The position numbers and the translations under genes are program-made. Positions 26,694 through 35,188 of a stretch of DNA of 64,000 nucleotides are shown one piece after another; position 1 is the stretch's first letter; each line of letters opens with the position of its first letter. The notes under the pieces were generated by a model. That model was given only the letters and a program-made list of their open reading frames with translations. It made no database searches and was not told the origin of the DNA. Source of the stretch: Pseudomonadota bacterium (GTDB taxonomy: Bacteria; Pseudomonadota; Alphaproteobacteria; Acetobacterales; Acetobacteraceae). The DNA lies in the NCBI GenBank assembly GCA_021805565.1, contig JAJZFA010000005.1:25240-89239 (forward strand). The letters run 5' to 3'.

Positions 26694-27449
26694 ATGGCCA
26701 GCGAAGCGATCCTGCCAGGGGCGGAACCGTTCCTGTTCGAGGGCAATGACACCGGCGTTTTGGTCATACACGGCTTTACCGGCAGTACGCAGAGCATGCG
26801 GCCGCTGGGCGAAGCGCTGAACCGGGCCGGCTTCACTGTCAGCGGCCCGCGCCTGGCCGGCCACGGCGTGTCGCCGCAAGCCATGGCCCGAACCGGCGCG
26901 CGCGACTGGGTTGCATCCGTCGAAGCCGCCTATGCCGACCTGCGGGCGCGCACCGCCCGGGTGTTCGTGACCGGGCTGTCGATGGGCGGCACGCTGACAT
27001 TGTATCTGGCGGGGATGCACGGCGCGGAGATCGCCGGCGCGATCCCGATTAACGCATTGGTCCGGCTGGATTCGCCGGATATGGCCGCGATTACCTTCGC
27101 CGCCGGCATGCCGCCCACCGTGCCGGGCATCGGATCGGATATCAAAAAGCCGGGAGTGCATGAACTCGCCTATGCCGAAGTGCCGGTGCCCTGCTTCGCC
27201 GAAATCCATGCGCTGTCCAGCGTCACCCATGCGCTGCTGCCGCGCGCTGTCTGCCCAATGCTGATCGTCACCTCCCGCGAGGACCATGTCGTCCCCCCGG
27301 AAAATGGCGATTTCATTGCCGCCCGGCTGGGTTCCTCGCGGATCGAGCGGCTTGGGCTGGACAATTCCTATCACGTCGCGACCATCGACAACGACGCCGG
27401 GTTGATCGCCGAAAAGGCAATCCACTTCATCGAAAGCCTCGGTGGCTAA
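26694..27449 (+). CDS. alpha/beta hydrolase, Est30-like carboxylesterase
   Basis: 251 residues, cytoplasmic. The catalytic triad can be read directly: Ser96 in GLSMGG, Asp197 in SREDHVV and His227 in NSYHVATID. The oxyanion-hole region HGFTGSTQSM is near residue 26. This pattern is that of the thermostable monoacyl carboxylesterase Est30 and monoglyceride-lipase-like enzymes. Start ATG 26694 follows GAGGGAGAGGCA. It lies 21 bp before the branched-chain-type ABC transporter operon and may be cotranscribed with it, which would suggest the transporter takes up an ester-derived compound; that link is inference. Confidence 0.87.
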   Translation: MASEAILPGAEPFLFEGNDTGVLVIHGFTGSTQSMRPLGEALNRAGFTVSGPRLAGHGVSPQAMARTGARDWVASVEAAYADLRARTARVFVTGLSMGGTLTLYLAGMHGAEIAGAIPINALVRLDSPDMAAITFAAGMPPTVPGIGSDIKKPGVHELAYAEVPVPCFAEIHALSSVTHALLPRAVCPMLIVTSREDHVVPPENGDFIAARLGSSRIERLGLDNSYHVATIDNDAGLIAEKAIHFIESLGG

Positions 27450-27470
27450 ACCAAACAACGGGAGATGAAC

Positions 27471-28730
27471 ATGCAGGCAAGAACCGCGGCGAAAACAATC
27501 GCCGGGGCGGCCCTTGGGGTCGCCATGGCGACACTGCTGGCCGCACGGCCGGCGGCGGCACAGGACAAAACAGTGACAATGGGGGCGATTCTGCCTTTGT
27601 CCGGCCTGTTCTCAACGCTCGGTCCGCCGGAACGCGACGCGATGCAGATGGCGGTCACGAAAATCAATGGCGGTGGCGGATTCGAGGTCGGCGGCCAGAA
27701 ATACAAGCTGGCGCTGAAGGTGCTGGACGACGAATCCACCGCGGCCACCGTGGGCATCGCGGCGTTCCGCCAACTGGTGCAGGTGGACAACGTGCCGGTG
27801 CTGGTGCTGGCCGACAACACCCGCAACTATGCCTCGCTGTTGCAGCGCTTTCCGTTGCCGTTGCTCAACATCCTGGACAGCACCTACCCCAGCATCCTGG
27901 ACGTTGACAAACATGTGTTCCTGCTGCGGTCAGACACGCCGGCCTATGTACCGGGCGCGGTCTGGTATCTGGCGAACGTGCTGCACAAGAAGCGCATCGC
28001 CTGGATCGGTTCGGCCGCCGACCCGTATTCCACGGGGATCGAAACCTGGGTGAAGAAGGCCGCCGCCGAATACGGGGTGGAGGTTGTCGCCGACGTCAAT
28101 TATCCGCCCGGCACGACGAATTTCTCGCCCTTCATCCAGACGGCGATGGCCGCGAAGCCAGACGCGATCTACCTGGGCGGGGTGACGCAGGAAGTGCTGC
28201 CGGTGGCCAAGCAGTTGTTCCAGGCCGGTATCCGCGACCTGCCGGTGTTTCACAATTCGGGGGCGACGCCGACTCAAGCGAAGCAGATCATCGGCGACGA
28301 TCTGTATAACGACGTCATGGCAACGAATTACGACTTTGCCGGCACACTGCCCGAAACCTCCGATAATCCGGCGACCAAGACATTCTATAAGGACTTCCTG
28401 GCGCAGTACAAGGAATATCCCGACGATCTGACGATGTGGGCCTATGACGCGCCGTATGTGCTGATCGGGGCGATGCAGAAAGCCGGCAGCGTGACAGACC
28501 GGGAGAAAATCTATCAGGCGATGCTGACCCAGACCGTGCCGGCCGAAACGATCAGCGGCTGGATGCCGGCCGAGGGCGGCAAATTGTTCCACGGCCGCGA
28601 CGCGCAGACCTTGTCCGAGGGCGTGCGGTGGTGCACCGCGACGAAAACCATCGCGCCGGCGTTCCTTTACTTCATGGACGGGCTGAAGGTGACCGACCAG
28701 AAGCTGATTGCGAACGGCTGCGGGGGGTAA
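27471..28730 (+). CDS. ABC transporter substrate-binding protein, branched-chain amino acid type
   Basis: 419-residue periplasmic binding protein of the Leu/Ile/Val (LivK/Peripla_BP_6) class. A signal peptide (GAALGVAMATLLAARPAAAQ) is followed by VTMGAILPLSGLFSTLGPPE, the typical first strand and ligand loop. Two ATGs occur: 27465 touches the GGAG motif directly, while 27471 has it 6 bases upstream, so I prefer 27471. It is the first gene of a complete operon with LivH, LivM, LivG and LivF homologues. The ligand is not determinable; family members bind amino acids, amides, urea or aromatic acids. Confidence 0.9.
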   Translation: MQARTAAKTIAGAALGVAMATLLAARPAAAQDKTVTMGAILPLSGLFSTLGPPERDAMQMAVTKINGGGGFEVGGQKYKLALKVLDDESTAATVGIAAFRQLVQVDNVPVLVLADNTRNYASLLQRFPLPLLNILDSTYPSILDVDKHVFLLRSDTPAYVPGAVWYLANVLHKKRIAWIGSAADPYSTGIETWVKKAAAEYGVEVVADVNYPPGTTNFSPFIQTAMAAKPDAIYLGGVTQEVLPVAKQLFQAGIRDLPVFHNSGATPTQAKQIIGDDLYNDVMATNYDFAGTLPETSDNPATKTFYKDFLAQYKEYPDDLTMWAYDAPYVLIGAMQKAGSVTDREKIYQAMLTQTVPAETISGWMPAEGGKLFHGRDAQTLSEGVRWCTATKTIAPAFLYFMDGLKVTDQKLIANGCGG

Positions 28731-28736
28731 AAGCGT

Positions 28737-29603
28737 TTGCTGCAACAGGCGTTGGTGAACGGCGTTGTCCTGGGTGCGCTGTTCGCCCTTCTGGGGGTGG
28801 GCCTGACGCTGGTGTACGGCGTCATGGAGGTGCCGAATTTCGCCCAGGCCGGGGTGGTGACGATCGGCGCCTATATCATGGTGACCCTGCATCAGTCCGC
28901 TCGCTGGCCGTTCTATCTGGCAGTGGCGGGCGGCGTGCTGGCCGCCGGTGCGATTTCCGTGGCAACCGAGCGATTTGCGTACCGGTATGTGCGGACACGG
29001 CCGCTGGCCGCTCCGGCGGTCGCCCTGGGCCTGCTGCTGATCCTGGATAACAGCGCACTGGAACTATGGGGCGGCGATCACGTGTCGTTGACGCCGCCCT
29101 ATGGCGCGGGGCTGGTGCAACTGGGCGGAATGACGATACCGGCGGTCGGTGTGGCCCTGGTGCTGACAGCGGCGGTGTCGATGCTGCTGCTGTGGCTGCT
29201 GCTGACCCGCACGGGGATCGGCCGGGCCATCCGCGCGGTATCGCAGAACGCCGAAGCGGCGGCGACGCTGGGCATCGAACTGGAACGGCAATACGTAACC
29301 GCGTTTTTTATCTCTGGCGTGCTGGCCGGGCTTGCGGCGTTCGCCTATGCGCCAACCTATGCGGTCTTTCCGTATATGGCGGACGGGGTAATCTTCAACG
29401 GATTCGTCGTCGTGATCCTGGGCGGACTCGGCAATGTCTGGGGCGCGGCGGTCGGGGGTATCCTGCTCGGTCTCGTGGAGAGCCTCAGCGCGGTTTATGT
29501 CTCGGCCGCCTATCAGACCGTAATCGGATTCGTGGTGCTGCTGGCGGTGATCGTGTTGCGCCCGGCCGGCCTGTTCGCCGGAACGGCCCGGAGAGTCGCA
29601 TGA
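28737..29603 (+). CDS. branched-chain-type ABC transporter permease (LivH family)
   Basis: 288-residue inner-membrane permease with about eight hydrophobic segments. LivH features include ALFALLGVGLTLVYGVMEVP at the N-terminus and RAVSQNAEAAATLGIELERQ, the cytoplasmic EAA-like loop, followed by GLGNVWGAAVGGILLGLVES. Start TTG 28737, six bases after the SBP stop with GGGGGG upstream. Confidence 0.9.
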   Translation: MLQQALVNGVVLGALFALLGVGLTLVYGVMEVPNFAQAGVVTIGAYIMVTLHQSARWPFYLAVAGGVLAAGAISVATERFAYRYVRTRPLAAPAVALGLLLILDNSALELWGGDHVSLTPPYGAGLVQLGGMTIPAVGVALVLTAAVSMLLLWLLLTRTGIGRAIRAVSQNAEAAATLGIELERQYVTAFFISGVLAGLAAFAYAPTYAVFPYMADGVIFNGFVVVILGGLGNVWGAAVGGILLGLVESLSAVYVSAAYQTVIGFVVLLAVIVLRPAGLFAGTARRVA

Positions 29604-29625
29604 GCCTGACAAGGGTCGCGGGACG

Positions 29626-30549
29626 GTGAAGGGCGCATGGCCGTATGTCGGCATCGCCGTGGTGACGCTGGCGATGTGGGCGCTGCTGGTCAGCGTCAAC
29701 GCGTTCTATGCCGGGGTGCTCGCCAGCATCCTGATCTGGACGGTGGCAACCAGCGGCTTGAACGTGATCGCCGGCCTGGGCGGTTACCCCAGCCTGGTGC
29801 AGGGCGCGTTCTATGGCATCGGCGCCTATGCCTCGGCGCTCGCCCTGATCCATGGCCAGAACCTATGGGTGGCCACCCTCCTGGCGGTGGTGTCCGCCGG
29901 GTTGGCGGGCCTGCTGATCGGGCTGGTCTTCGCACGCACGCGCGGTCAGTATTTCGGCATGGGCACGCTGTTCTTCGGCGTGGTCGTCGCCCTTGTACTG
30001 ACCAACTGGACAGGCCTGACGCAGGGGCCGCTCGGGCTGATGGTGCCGTTCGGCTTCGCCACCAACGACCAGCTCGACTGGATCGTTCCGCTGTCGGCGG
30101 GCGCCTCGCTGGCCCTGGTTCAGGCGCTGGGCACGTCGCGGCTGGGGCTGCGGCTGGTGACGGTGCGCGCCGATGAGGACCTGGCCGAACATATCGGCGT
30201 GCCGACCGCGCGGACCAAGCTGGCGGGCCTTGTCATCTCGGCGATGATCGGCGGTTTCGCCGGGATGCTGATCGCCCAGTACAACGGTACCATCTCCCCC
30301 GACCTGTTCGATCAGACGGTGGGCTTCGTGATGTTCGTCGCGGTCGCGGTGGGCGGCGCCGGCCGGGTGCTGGGGCCGCTTGTCGGCAGCGCGTTCATCG
30401 TCGGCGTGCCGGACGTGCTCAATCTGCCGTCGGGGATCGGGCTGCTGGTGGTGGGGGTGATCTTCGTCGTCATCGTTATCGTTGTGCCGGACGGCCTGAT
30501 GGGCGGGGTGGACGCGATCCGGCGGCGGCTGCCAGGATTCCGCGCATGA
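29626..30549 (+). CDS. branched-chain-type ABC transporter permease (LivM family)
   Basis: 307-residue inner-membrane permease partner of the LivH homologue. It shows SGLNVIAGLGGYPSLVQGAF, FARTRGQYFGMGTLFFGVVV, and the cytoplasmic loop VRADEDLAEHIGVPTARTKL. The start is GTG 29626. The stop overlaps the start of the LivG gene (30546), indicating coupled translation. Confidence 0.9.
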   Translation: MKGAWPYVGIAVVTLAMWALLVSVNAFYAGVLASILIWTVATSGLNVIAGLGGYPSLVQGAFYGIGAYASALALIHGQNLWVATLLAVVSAGLAGLLIGLVFARTRGQYFGMGTLFFGVVVALVLTNWTGLTQGPLGLMVPFGFATNDQLDWIVPLSAGASLALVQALGTSRLGLRLVTVRADEDLAEHIGVPTARTKLAGLVISAMIGGFAGMLIAQYNGTISPDLFDQTVGFVMFVAVAVGGAGRVLGPLVGSAFIVGVPDVLNLPSGIGLLVVGVIFVVIVIVVPDGLMGGVDAIRRRLPGFRA

Positions 30550-31241
30550 CCGTGCTGTTGCGGGTCGAGGGCGTCAGCAAGGTTTTCGGCGGCCTGCGGG
30601 CGGTCGATGAGATGGATCTGTCGGTGCCCGCGGGCACGGTGTTCGGGGTGATCGGCCCGAACGGATCGGGCAAAACGACGTTTCTCGGCCTGCTCAGCGG
30701 CACCCACAAGGCGGATGGCGGGCGCATTACGCTGGAGGGGCAGCGGATCGACGGCCTTGCCGCGCATCTTACCGTCCGGGCCGGCATTGCCCGGACCTTT
30801 CAGACCACCCGGCTGTTTGCCGGCTGGACGCTCGGCGCCAACTTGGCCGCCGCCGCTCGGCCCGGGTCGCCGCCGCCGGACGACGTGCTGGCGCTGACCG
30901 GCCTGACCGCGCGAACCGGGCAGGTTTGCGCCAGCCTGTCGAATGCCGAACAGCGGCTGGCGATGATCGCCGTGGCACTGGCAACGCGACCGAAGCTGCT
31001 GCTGCTGGACGAACCGGCGGTAGGCATGTCGCCGCCCGAAGCAGCATCGCTGTCGCGCACCATCGCGCGCATCCGCGACGAACTGGGCCTGAGCGTGCTG
31101 ATCGTCGAGCACAACATGCACCTGATGATGAATCTGGCCGACCGGATCGTGGCGATGAACGCGGGCCGCAAGCTGGCCGAGGGCACGCCCGGCGAAATCC
31201 GGTCCAACCCGGACGTTATCGCGTCCTATCTGGGAACCTGA
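30546..31241 (+). CDS. branched-chain-type ABC transporter ATPase (LivG family) with altered signature
   Basis: 231 residues. Walker A GPNGSGKTT (about 37-45), Walker B LLLLDEPAVGMSPPEA, and the switch His in IVEHNMHLMM. The ABC signature, normally LSxGQ or LSxGE, reads LSNAEQ (131-136): the glycine that contacts ATP is replaced by alanine. The usual RRLEIARAL after it is RLAMIAVALA. It is also short for LivG. Operon position between LivM and LivF is normal, so it is likely part of the transporter, perhaps with one weakened ATP site; the partner LivF keeps FSGGEQQ. Confidence 0.88.
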   Translation: MTVLLRVEGVSKVFGGLRAVDEMDLSVPAGTVFGVIGPNGSGKTTFLGLLSGTHKADGGRITLEGQRIDGLAAHLTVRAGIARTFQTTRLFAGWTLGANLAAAARPGSPPPDDVLALTGLTARTGQVCASLSNAEQRLAMIAVALATRPKLLLLDEPAVGMSPPEAASLSRTIARIRDELGLSVLIVEHNMHLMMNLADRIVAMNAGRKLAEGTPGEIRSNPDVIASYLGT

Positions 31242-31243
31242 GA

Positions 31244-31957
31244 ATGGCGCTGCTCGACATCGCCGGAGTCAGCGTCCGCTTCGGTAACGTGCCGGCGCTG
31301 CGCGGCGTGTCGCTGTCGGTCGATGCCGGGGAGGCCGTGGCCGTGCTGGGTGCCAACGGCGCGGGCAAGACCACGCTGCTGCGTGCGATCATGGGCCGGG
31401 TGCCGATCGATACCGGCACATTGACGCTGGATGGCGCGGCGATCGGCGGCATGCGCACCAGCGGGCTGGTGGACCGGGGACTGTCGCTATGCCCGGAAGG
31501 GCGGCAGTTGTTCCCAGCGATGTCGGTCGAGGACAACCTGCTGCTGGGGGCCAATCGCGCCGCGATCCGCGTCGCGCGCGCCAGGCTGGCGACGATCTAC
31601 GAGCGCTTTCCCTGGCTGCGGGAACGGCGCCGCGTTCTGGCGGGCGCGTTTTCAGGCGGCGAACAGCAGATCGTGGCGATCGGCCGGGCGCTGATGGCCG
31701 CACCGCGGTTGCTGCTGCTCGATGAGCCGTCCAGCGGGCTGTCGCCCGTTGCCATCGGGCGCGTGCGCGAACTTCTGGGGCAGGTGCGCGAGACCGGGAC
31801 CGCCATTTTGCTGGTGGAACAGAACGTGCAACTGGCCGCGGTCATGACCGGGCGCGGATACGTGCTGAACCGTGGCACCATCGCGGCGTCCGGGGAAACG
31901 GCCGCGCTGGTGGACAGCGAGGCGCTGGCGGATGCCTATCTGGGCGGGACGGCCTGA
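31244..31957 (+). CDS. branched-chain-type ABC transporter ATPase (LivF family)
   Basis: 237 residues: Walker A GANGAGKTTLLRAIMG, signature FSGGEQQ, Walker B LLLLDEPSSGLSPVA, and switch His position replaced by Gln (LLVEQNVQLA), which is typical of LivF. The ATG at 31244, two bases after the LivG stop, gives MALLDIAGVSVRFG. Last gene of the operon. It converges on the flavin monooxygenase gene with an 11-bp gap and no terminator visible. Confidence 0.92.
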   Translation: MALLDIAGVSVRFGNVPALRGVSLSVDAGEAVAVLGANGAGKTTLLRAIMGRVPIDTGTLTLDGAAIGGMRTSGLVDRGLSLCPEGRQLFPAMSVEDNLLLGANRAAIRVARARLATIYERFPWLRERRRVLAGAFSGGEQQIVAIGRALMAAPRLLLLDEPSSGLSPVAIGRVRELLGQVRETGTAILLVEQNVQLAAVMTGRGYVLNRGTIAASGETAALVDSEALADAYLGGTA

Positions 31958-31968
31958 CCTAAACCGCT

Positions 31969-33762
31969 TCACAACGGCCCAAGCATCCCCAGTTCCATCG
32001 CCTTGATCTGCAATGCCAAAAACTTCGAGTTGATCCGGCATTTCGCCAGCCCGCCGGCGATGAACCAAAGGCCCTGTTGCGGCGTGCGCTTGTACATATT
32101 GCAGAGTTCGCCATCCGGTCCGATGCCCCAGACCTGACCGATGCGCTCCGCCATCGCGTCGCCAAGCGTTCGGCGCACGAGCTCGACTTGCGGAAAGTAA
32201 CCGGTCGCCAGCACAAGAAGATCGGCCGGGACGGTCGATCCGTCGTTCAGCAGCACGCCATCGGCGACGAAGCGCTCGATCCGGTCATACTGTAGCAGGC
32301 CCAACTCGCCCTTGATCATTAGCTTCGAACTACCGGCGTCGAGATTGTAACCGCCGCCGCGGCGGTAGTATTTCATCTGATGGCCGGTCTCGTCGTCGCC
32401 GATATCGTGCTTAAAGCCGATGCGCTTCAGGCCGGCGATCATATCTTTGTCCAGTTCCAGCATCCGCTGCACGACGGCCTTATAGGCTTTCAGCACCAGC
32501 GGCGGCGGCGCGGACGCGACGATCAGATCGCAATCCTCCAGCGCCCCGCCCTCATCCCAGATCGCTTCGTTCAGCTTTGCGCTGGGGTCGATCGATACCA
32601 CGGTGGTGGACCCGCGCTGGATCAGCGTGGTGTTGACGCCGTGGCTGTGCAGGTCCAACGCGATGTCGTTGGCGCTGCTGCCGGTGCCCAGGATCAAGGC
32701 GTTCTTGCCCTGCCACCCCGCACCGCTGTCGAAACCTTCCGAGTGGATGACCTCGCCCGTGAAATCCTCCAGCCCCGGCAGGTCCGGAAGCATGGGATAG
32801 GAACTGACGCCGTTGGCGAACACCAAATGCCGGGGCCGCACCACGCGTTCAGTACCGTCACCGCGCTTCACCTGGGCGGTCCAGCATTGTTCGGTGTCGT
32901 CCCAGGTGGCGCCGGTGAATTCGGTATCGGTCCAGCAGTTGATCTCCATGGCTTCGGCGTAGAATTCGAACCACAGACCCAACATGTCCTTGGGGATGTA
33001 TTTCGGCCAGGTCGGCGGGAATTCCATATACGGCAGGTGGTTCAGGTGGATGGAATTGTGCAGCGCCAGCGAGTGGTAGCGCTTGCGCCAACTGTCGCCG
33101 ATGCGCGGCCATTTTTCCACGACCAGCGTATCGACGCCCTGTTGGTTGAGCCGAGCGGCGATGGACAGGCCGGCCTGGGCGGCGCCGATGACGAGGACGG
33201 TTGGTTCCCGGTCTTCATAGGCGCTGGCCTTGCGGCGCACATCGGCCCAGTTGTCGCCGCCGAAATTGCGGGAATAGGCGGATCCGGTGGGGCGGTTGGC
33301 GCCGGTTTTGTCCTCGTGTCCGTCCAGTGCTTCAAGCGTGGTGGACAGCAGCCAGGCTTTCATCGCGCCGCCATTGTCCGGGTCCGGCGACAGACGGACG
33401 ATGCCGGCGCCGCGGCCGGTGTTGGTTTTGAATTCGAAGATTGCCTCGATGCTGTCGATGCCGAGGCGTTTGACCCGGCGGGGTTGCCGGCGGTTGGGGG
33501 GTAGATGAAAGCCATGCGCGCCGGTGCGGGGCTGTTCGCTGGCCAGGCGTGTCGCGATGGTGTCCCGGCCGGCGACGGGTGTCATGTGCCACGTGAAGGC
33601 CAGAACGTCCTGCCAATGGCTATCCTGGTGGAACAGGGGGCCGAGTTGAGCCGCATCGCCGGCGGCCAGCGCCGTTTCAAAGGCCGCGAGCCAGTCCTCG
33701 GCGGCGCGCTGGGTTTGCTGGGCGGCCTGAAATTCCAGGAAGGATTGGTCGAAATCGTTCAT
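31969..33762 (-). CDS. flavin-containing monooxygenase with N-terminal NTF2-like domain
   Basis: 597 residues in two parts. The first ~150 residues look like an NTF2/SnoaL-type fold (FETALAAGDAAQLGPLFHQD, DSHWQDVLAFTWHMTPVAGR). The rest is a class B flavoprotein monooxygenase: FAD motif VLVIGAAQAGLSIAARL, NADPH motif LILGTGSSANDIALDL, and the ATG-type region LVLATGYFPQVE. The substrate is unknown; related FMOs oxygenate N, S or ketone groups. I chose ATG 33762 because the domain begins there, not the longer open frame to 33924. It stands alone, convergent with the transporter operon. Confidence 0.87.
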   Translation of the reverse strand: MNDFDQSFLEFQAAQQTQRAAEDWLAAFETALAAGDAAQLGPLFHQDSHWQDVLAFTWHMTPVAGRDTIATRLASEQPRTGAHGFHLPPNRRQPRRVKRLGIDSIEAIFEFKTNTGRGAGIVRLSPDPDNGGAMKAWLLSTTLEALDGHEDKTGANRPTGSAYSRNFGGDNWADVRRKASAYEDREPTVLVIGAAQAGLSIAARLNQQGVDTLVVEKWPRIGDSWRKRYHSLALHNSIHLNHLPYMEFPPTWPKYIPKDMLGLWFEFYAEAMEINCWTDTEFTGATWDDTEQCWTAQVKRGDGTERVVRPRHLVFANGVSSYPMLPDLPGLEDFTGEVIHSEGFDSGAGWQGKNALILGTGSSANDIALDLHSHGVNTTLIQRGSTTVVSIDPSAKLNEAIWDEGGALEDCDLIVASAPPPLVLKAYKAVVQRMLELDKDMIAGLKRIGFKHDIGDDETGHQMKYYRRGGGYNLDAGSSKLMIKGELGLLQYDRIERFVADGVLLNDGSTVPADLLVLATGYFPQVELVRRTLGDAMAERIGQVWGIGPDGELCNMYKRTPQQGLWFIAGGLAKCRINSKFLALQIKAMELGMLGPL

Positions 33763-34039
33763 CTTCGGTCTGCTCCGGGCGGCAAGTTTGGGGCGCTGGA
33801 CGGCACTTACCGGTGAGTATGCCGGCATTGCCGCCGGTGTCCAATCGGGTGACCCCAGCTCGCGGGTCAGTTTGCACGTGCTCCACCGACTCAAAGCAGT
33901 GGTCGCCGAGTCACCGGGCACCACATTCGGACTTGCGCTGTACTACATGAAGTCTACAAAATTGCGGTTTTGTTATTTGTAAAAATTAGTATATTCTTAA
34001 TCAAATTTACCCGCATCAATCTATTCCTACCGCAATAAT
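33763..34039. other. AT-rich boundary region of an accessory island
   Basis: 277 bp without a gene. Bases 33945-34035 are strongly AT-rich (runs such as ttgttatttgtaaaaatta), in sharp contrast to the FMO gene. This looks like the edge of horizontally acquired DNA carrying the TcmP/three-Cys pair. The small repeat CAAAAttgcggTTTTG lies at its left end. Confidence 0.45.
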
Positions 34040-35176
34040 TCAGTCTGTGAGACTAAGAGGGGAATGCCGGGCAGCGAAATCCAGGGTAAGATCTGGATCG
34101 GGATAGGTGCCTGCACGCCGCTTCGGCGGCGGACTAACGGGTGTGAGGTGGCCGGTCCCCTCCATCTCCTTTAGCACCTTCTTGTAGTGTCCAGCGTGAA
34201 ATGCCGTATCCTCGAGCACAAAAAGTTCAACATCGCGAACTGTGGCACGCGTACCGGAAAATTGCGCCTCAATCATTCGCCGTAATAGCCGCGTATCCGG
34301 CTTCGGTTCGAAAAGCACCTGTTGGTTGAAATTGGTTGCGTCGGAAAAACGCATGCCGCCGGCTGGGTCGATGCGCCACATGGCCTCCTTCATCTTTCGC
34401 AAACCAAGAAGGCTACGCGTTGCGAAAAACAAAAAATAATCGCTTGCGCCCCGATCATTAAGCATCTCAAATGATCGAACATATCGCGCGCCAGCGGCGC
34501 GTCTCAACTGATCCCGATAGAGATCATGCAGGAAGTTCTTGCGGGCATGGCCGGAAAGAGTATCGGCCTTGCGCCAATCCGGACAACCAAAAAGTGCGTC
34601 GAAATTCTCAGGCTGGTCCTTGTGACTCAAGAAACGGTTAATTTCCTCGAACATAAAATTCAGCAGTAGCTCGGTACTTGATCGATTCATTAGGCTGGCC
34701 ATGATGCGCATCGGTATCCCCGTCCATCCGAAGGGATCGACAAGGGCAAATGCAGGCGCCCCCGGGGTCTGTGCAAGACGAGGGGCGATCGTTTGGTCGT
34801 AGGCTTCCTCGACGGATTGGCGAGGATGCACGGAGATCGATGTGCTCGGCACAACCAAGCCTTCGTCGCGCAATGCCGCTATATTAGCCGTGAGCGCATC
34901 GACCGTGCGCCGGTCACGCTCAACGAAATGGAATTCGAATACCGACTGTAGTTTACGCCCGTGGGCGGCAAGGGCCTTGAGCGCGATGATCGGCGAACCG
35001 TCCTCGCCGCCAGAATATCGCCCCGGCCCCGCGAACCCGTCAACGTAAACCACTCTGGGGAAGCCGCCGTGGCTCAGAATGGCGAACCATGGCTCAAGAT
35101 ATGCACCCAAGAGCCCAAGCTTCGCAGCTGTGTGCGGTACCAAAGGCCAGCTTACATCCGTACGAGGGTCTGACAA
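34040..35176 (-). CDS. tcmP: three-Cys-motif partner protein (TcmP family)
   Basis: 378 residues matching the TcmP family, named for its regular place beside a three-Cys-motif protein. The N-terminal half looks like a Rossmann methyltransferase: YVDGFAGPGRYSGGEDGSP (Asp46-Gly52 as motif I), the acidic FVERD (86-88) after the second strand, and LVDPFGW (147-151), resembling motif IV of nucleic-acid methyltransferases. The C-terminal part (FVLEDTAFHAGHYKKVLKEM) resembles a winged helix. The start is TTG 35176, 12 bp after the DUF5131 stop, so the pair forms one transcript. Function is not established; methyl transfer to nucleic acid or to a modified base is my inference from the motifs. Confidence 0.85.
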   Translation of the reverse strand: MSDPRTDVSWPLVPHTAAKLGLLGAYLEPWFAILSHGGFPRVVYVDGFAGPGRYSGGEDGSPIIALKALAAHGRKLQSVFEFHFVERDRRTVDALTANIAALRDEGLVVPSTSISVHPRQSVEEAYDQTIAPRLAQTPGAPAFALVDPFGWTGIPMRIMASLMNRSSTELLLNFMFEEINRFLSHKDQPENFDALFGCPDWRKADTLSGHARKNFLHDLYRDQLRRAAGARYVRSFEMLNDRGASDYFLFFATRSLLGLRKMKEAMWRIDPAGGMRFSDATNFNQQVLFEPKPDTRLLRRMIEAQFSGTRATVRDVELFVLEDTAFHAGHYKKVLKEMEGTGHLTPVSPPPKRRAGTYPDPDLTLDFAARHSPLSLTD

Positions 35177-35188
35177 AGCGGCGACTGC

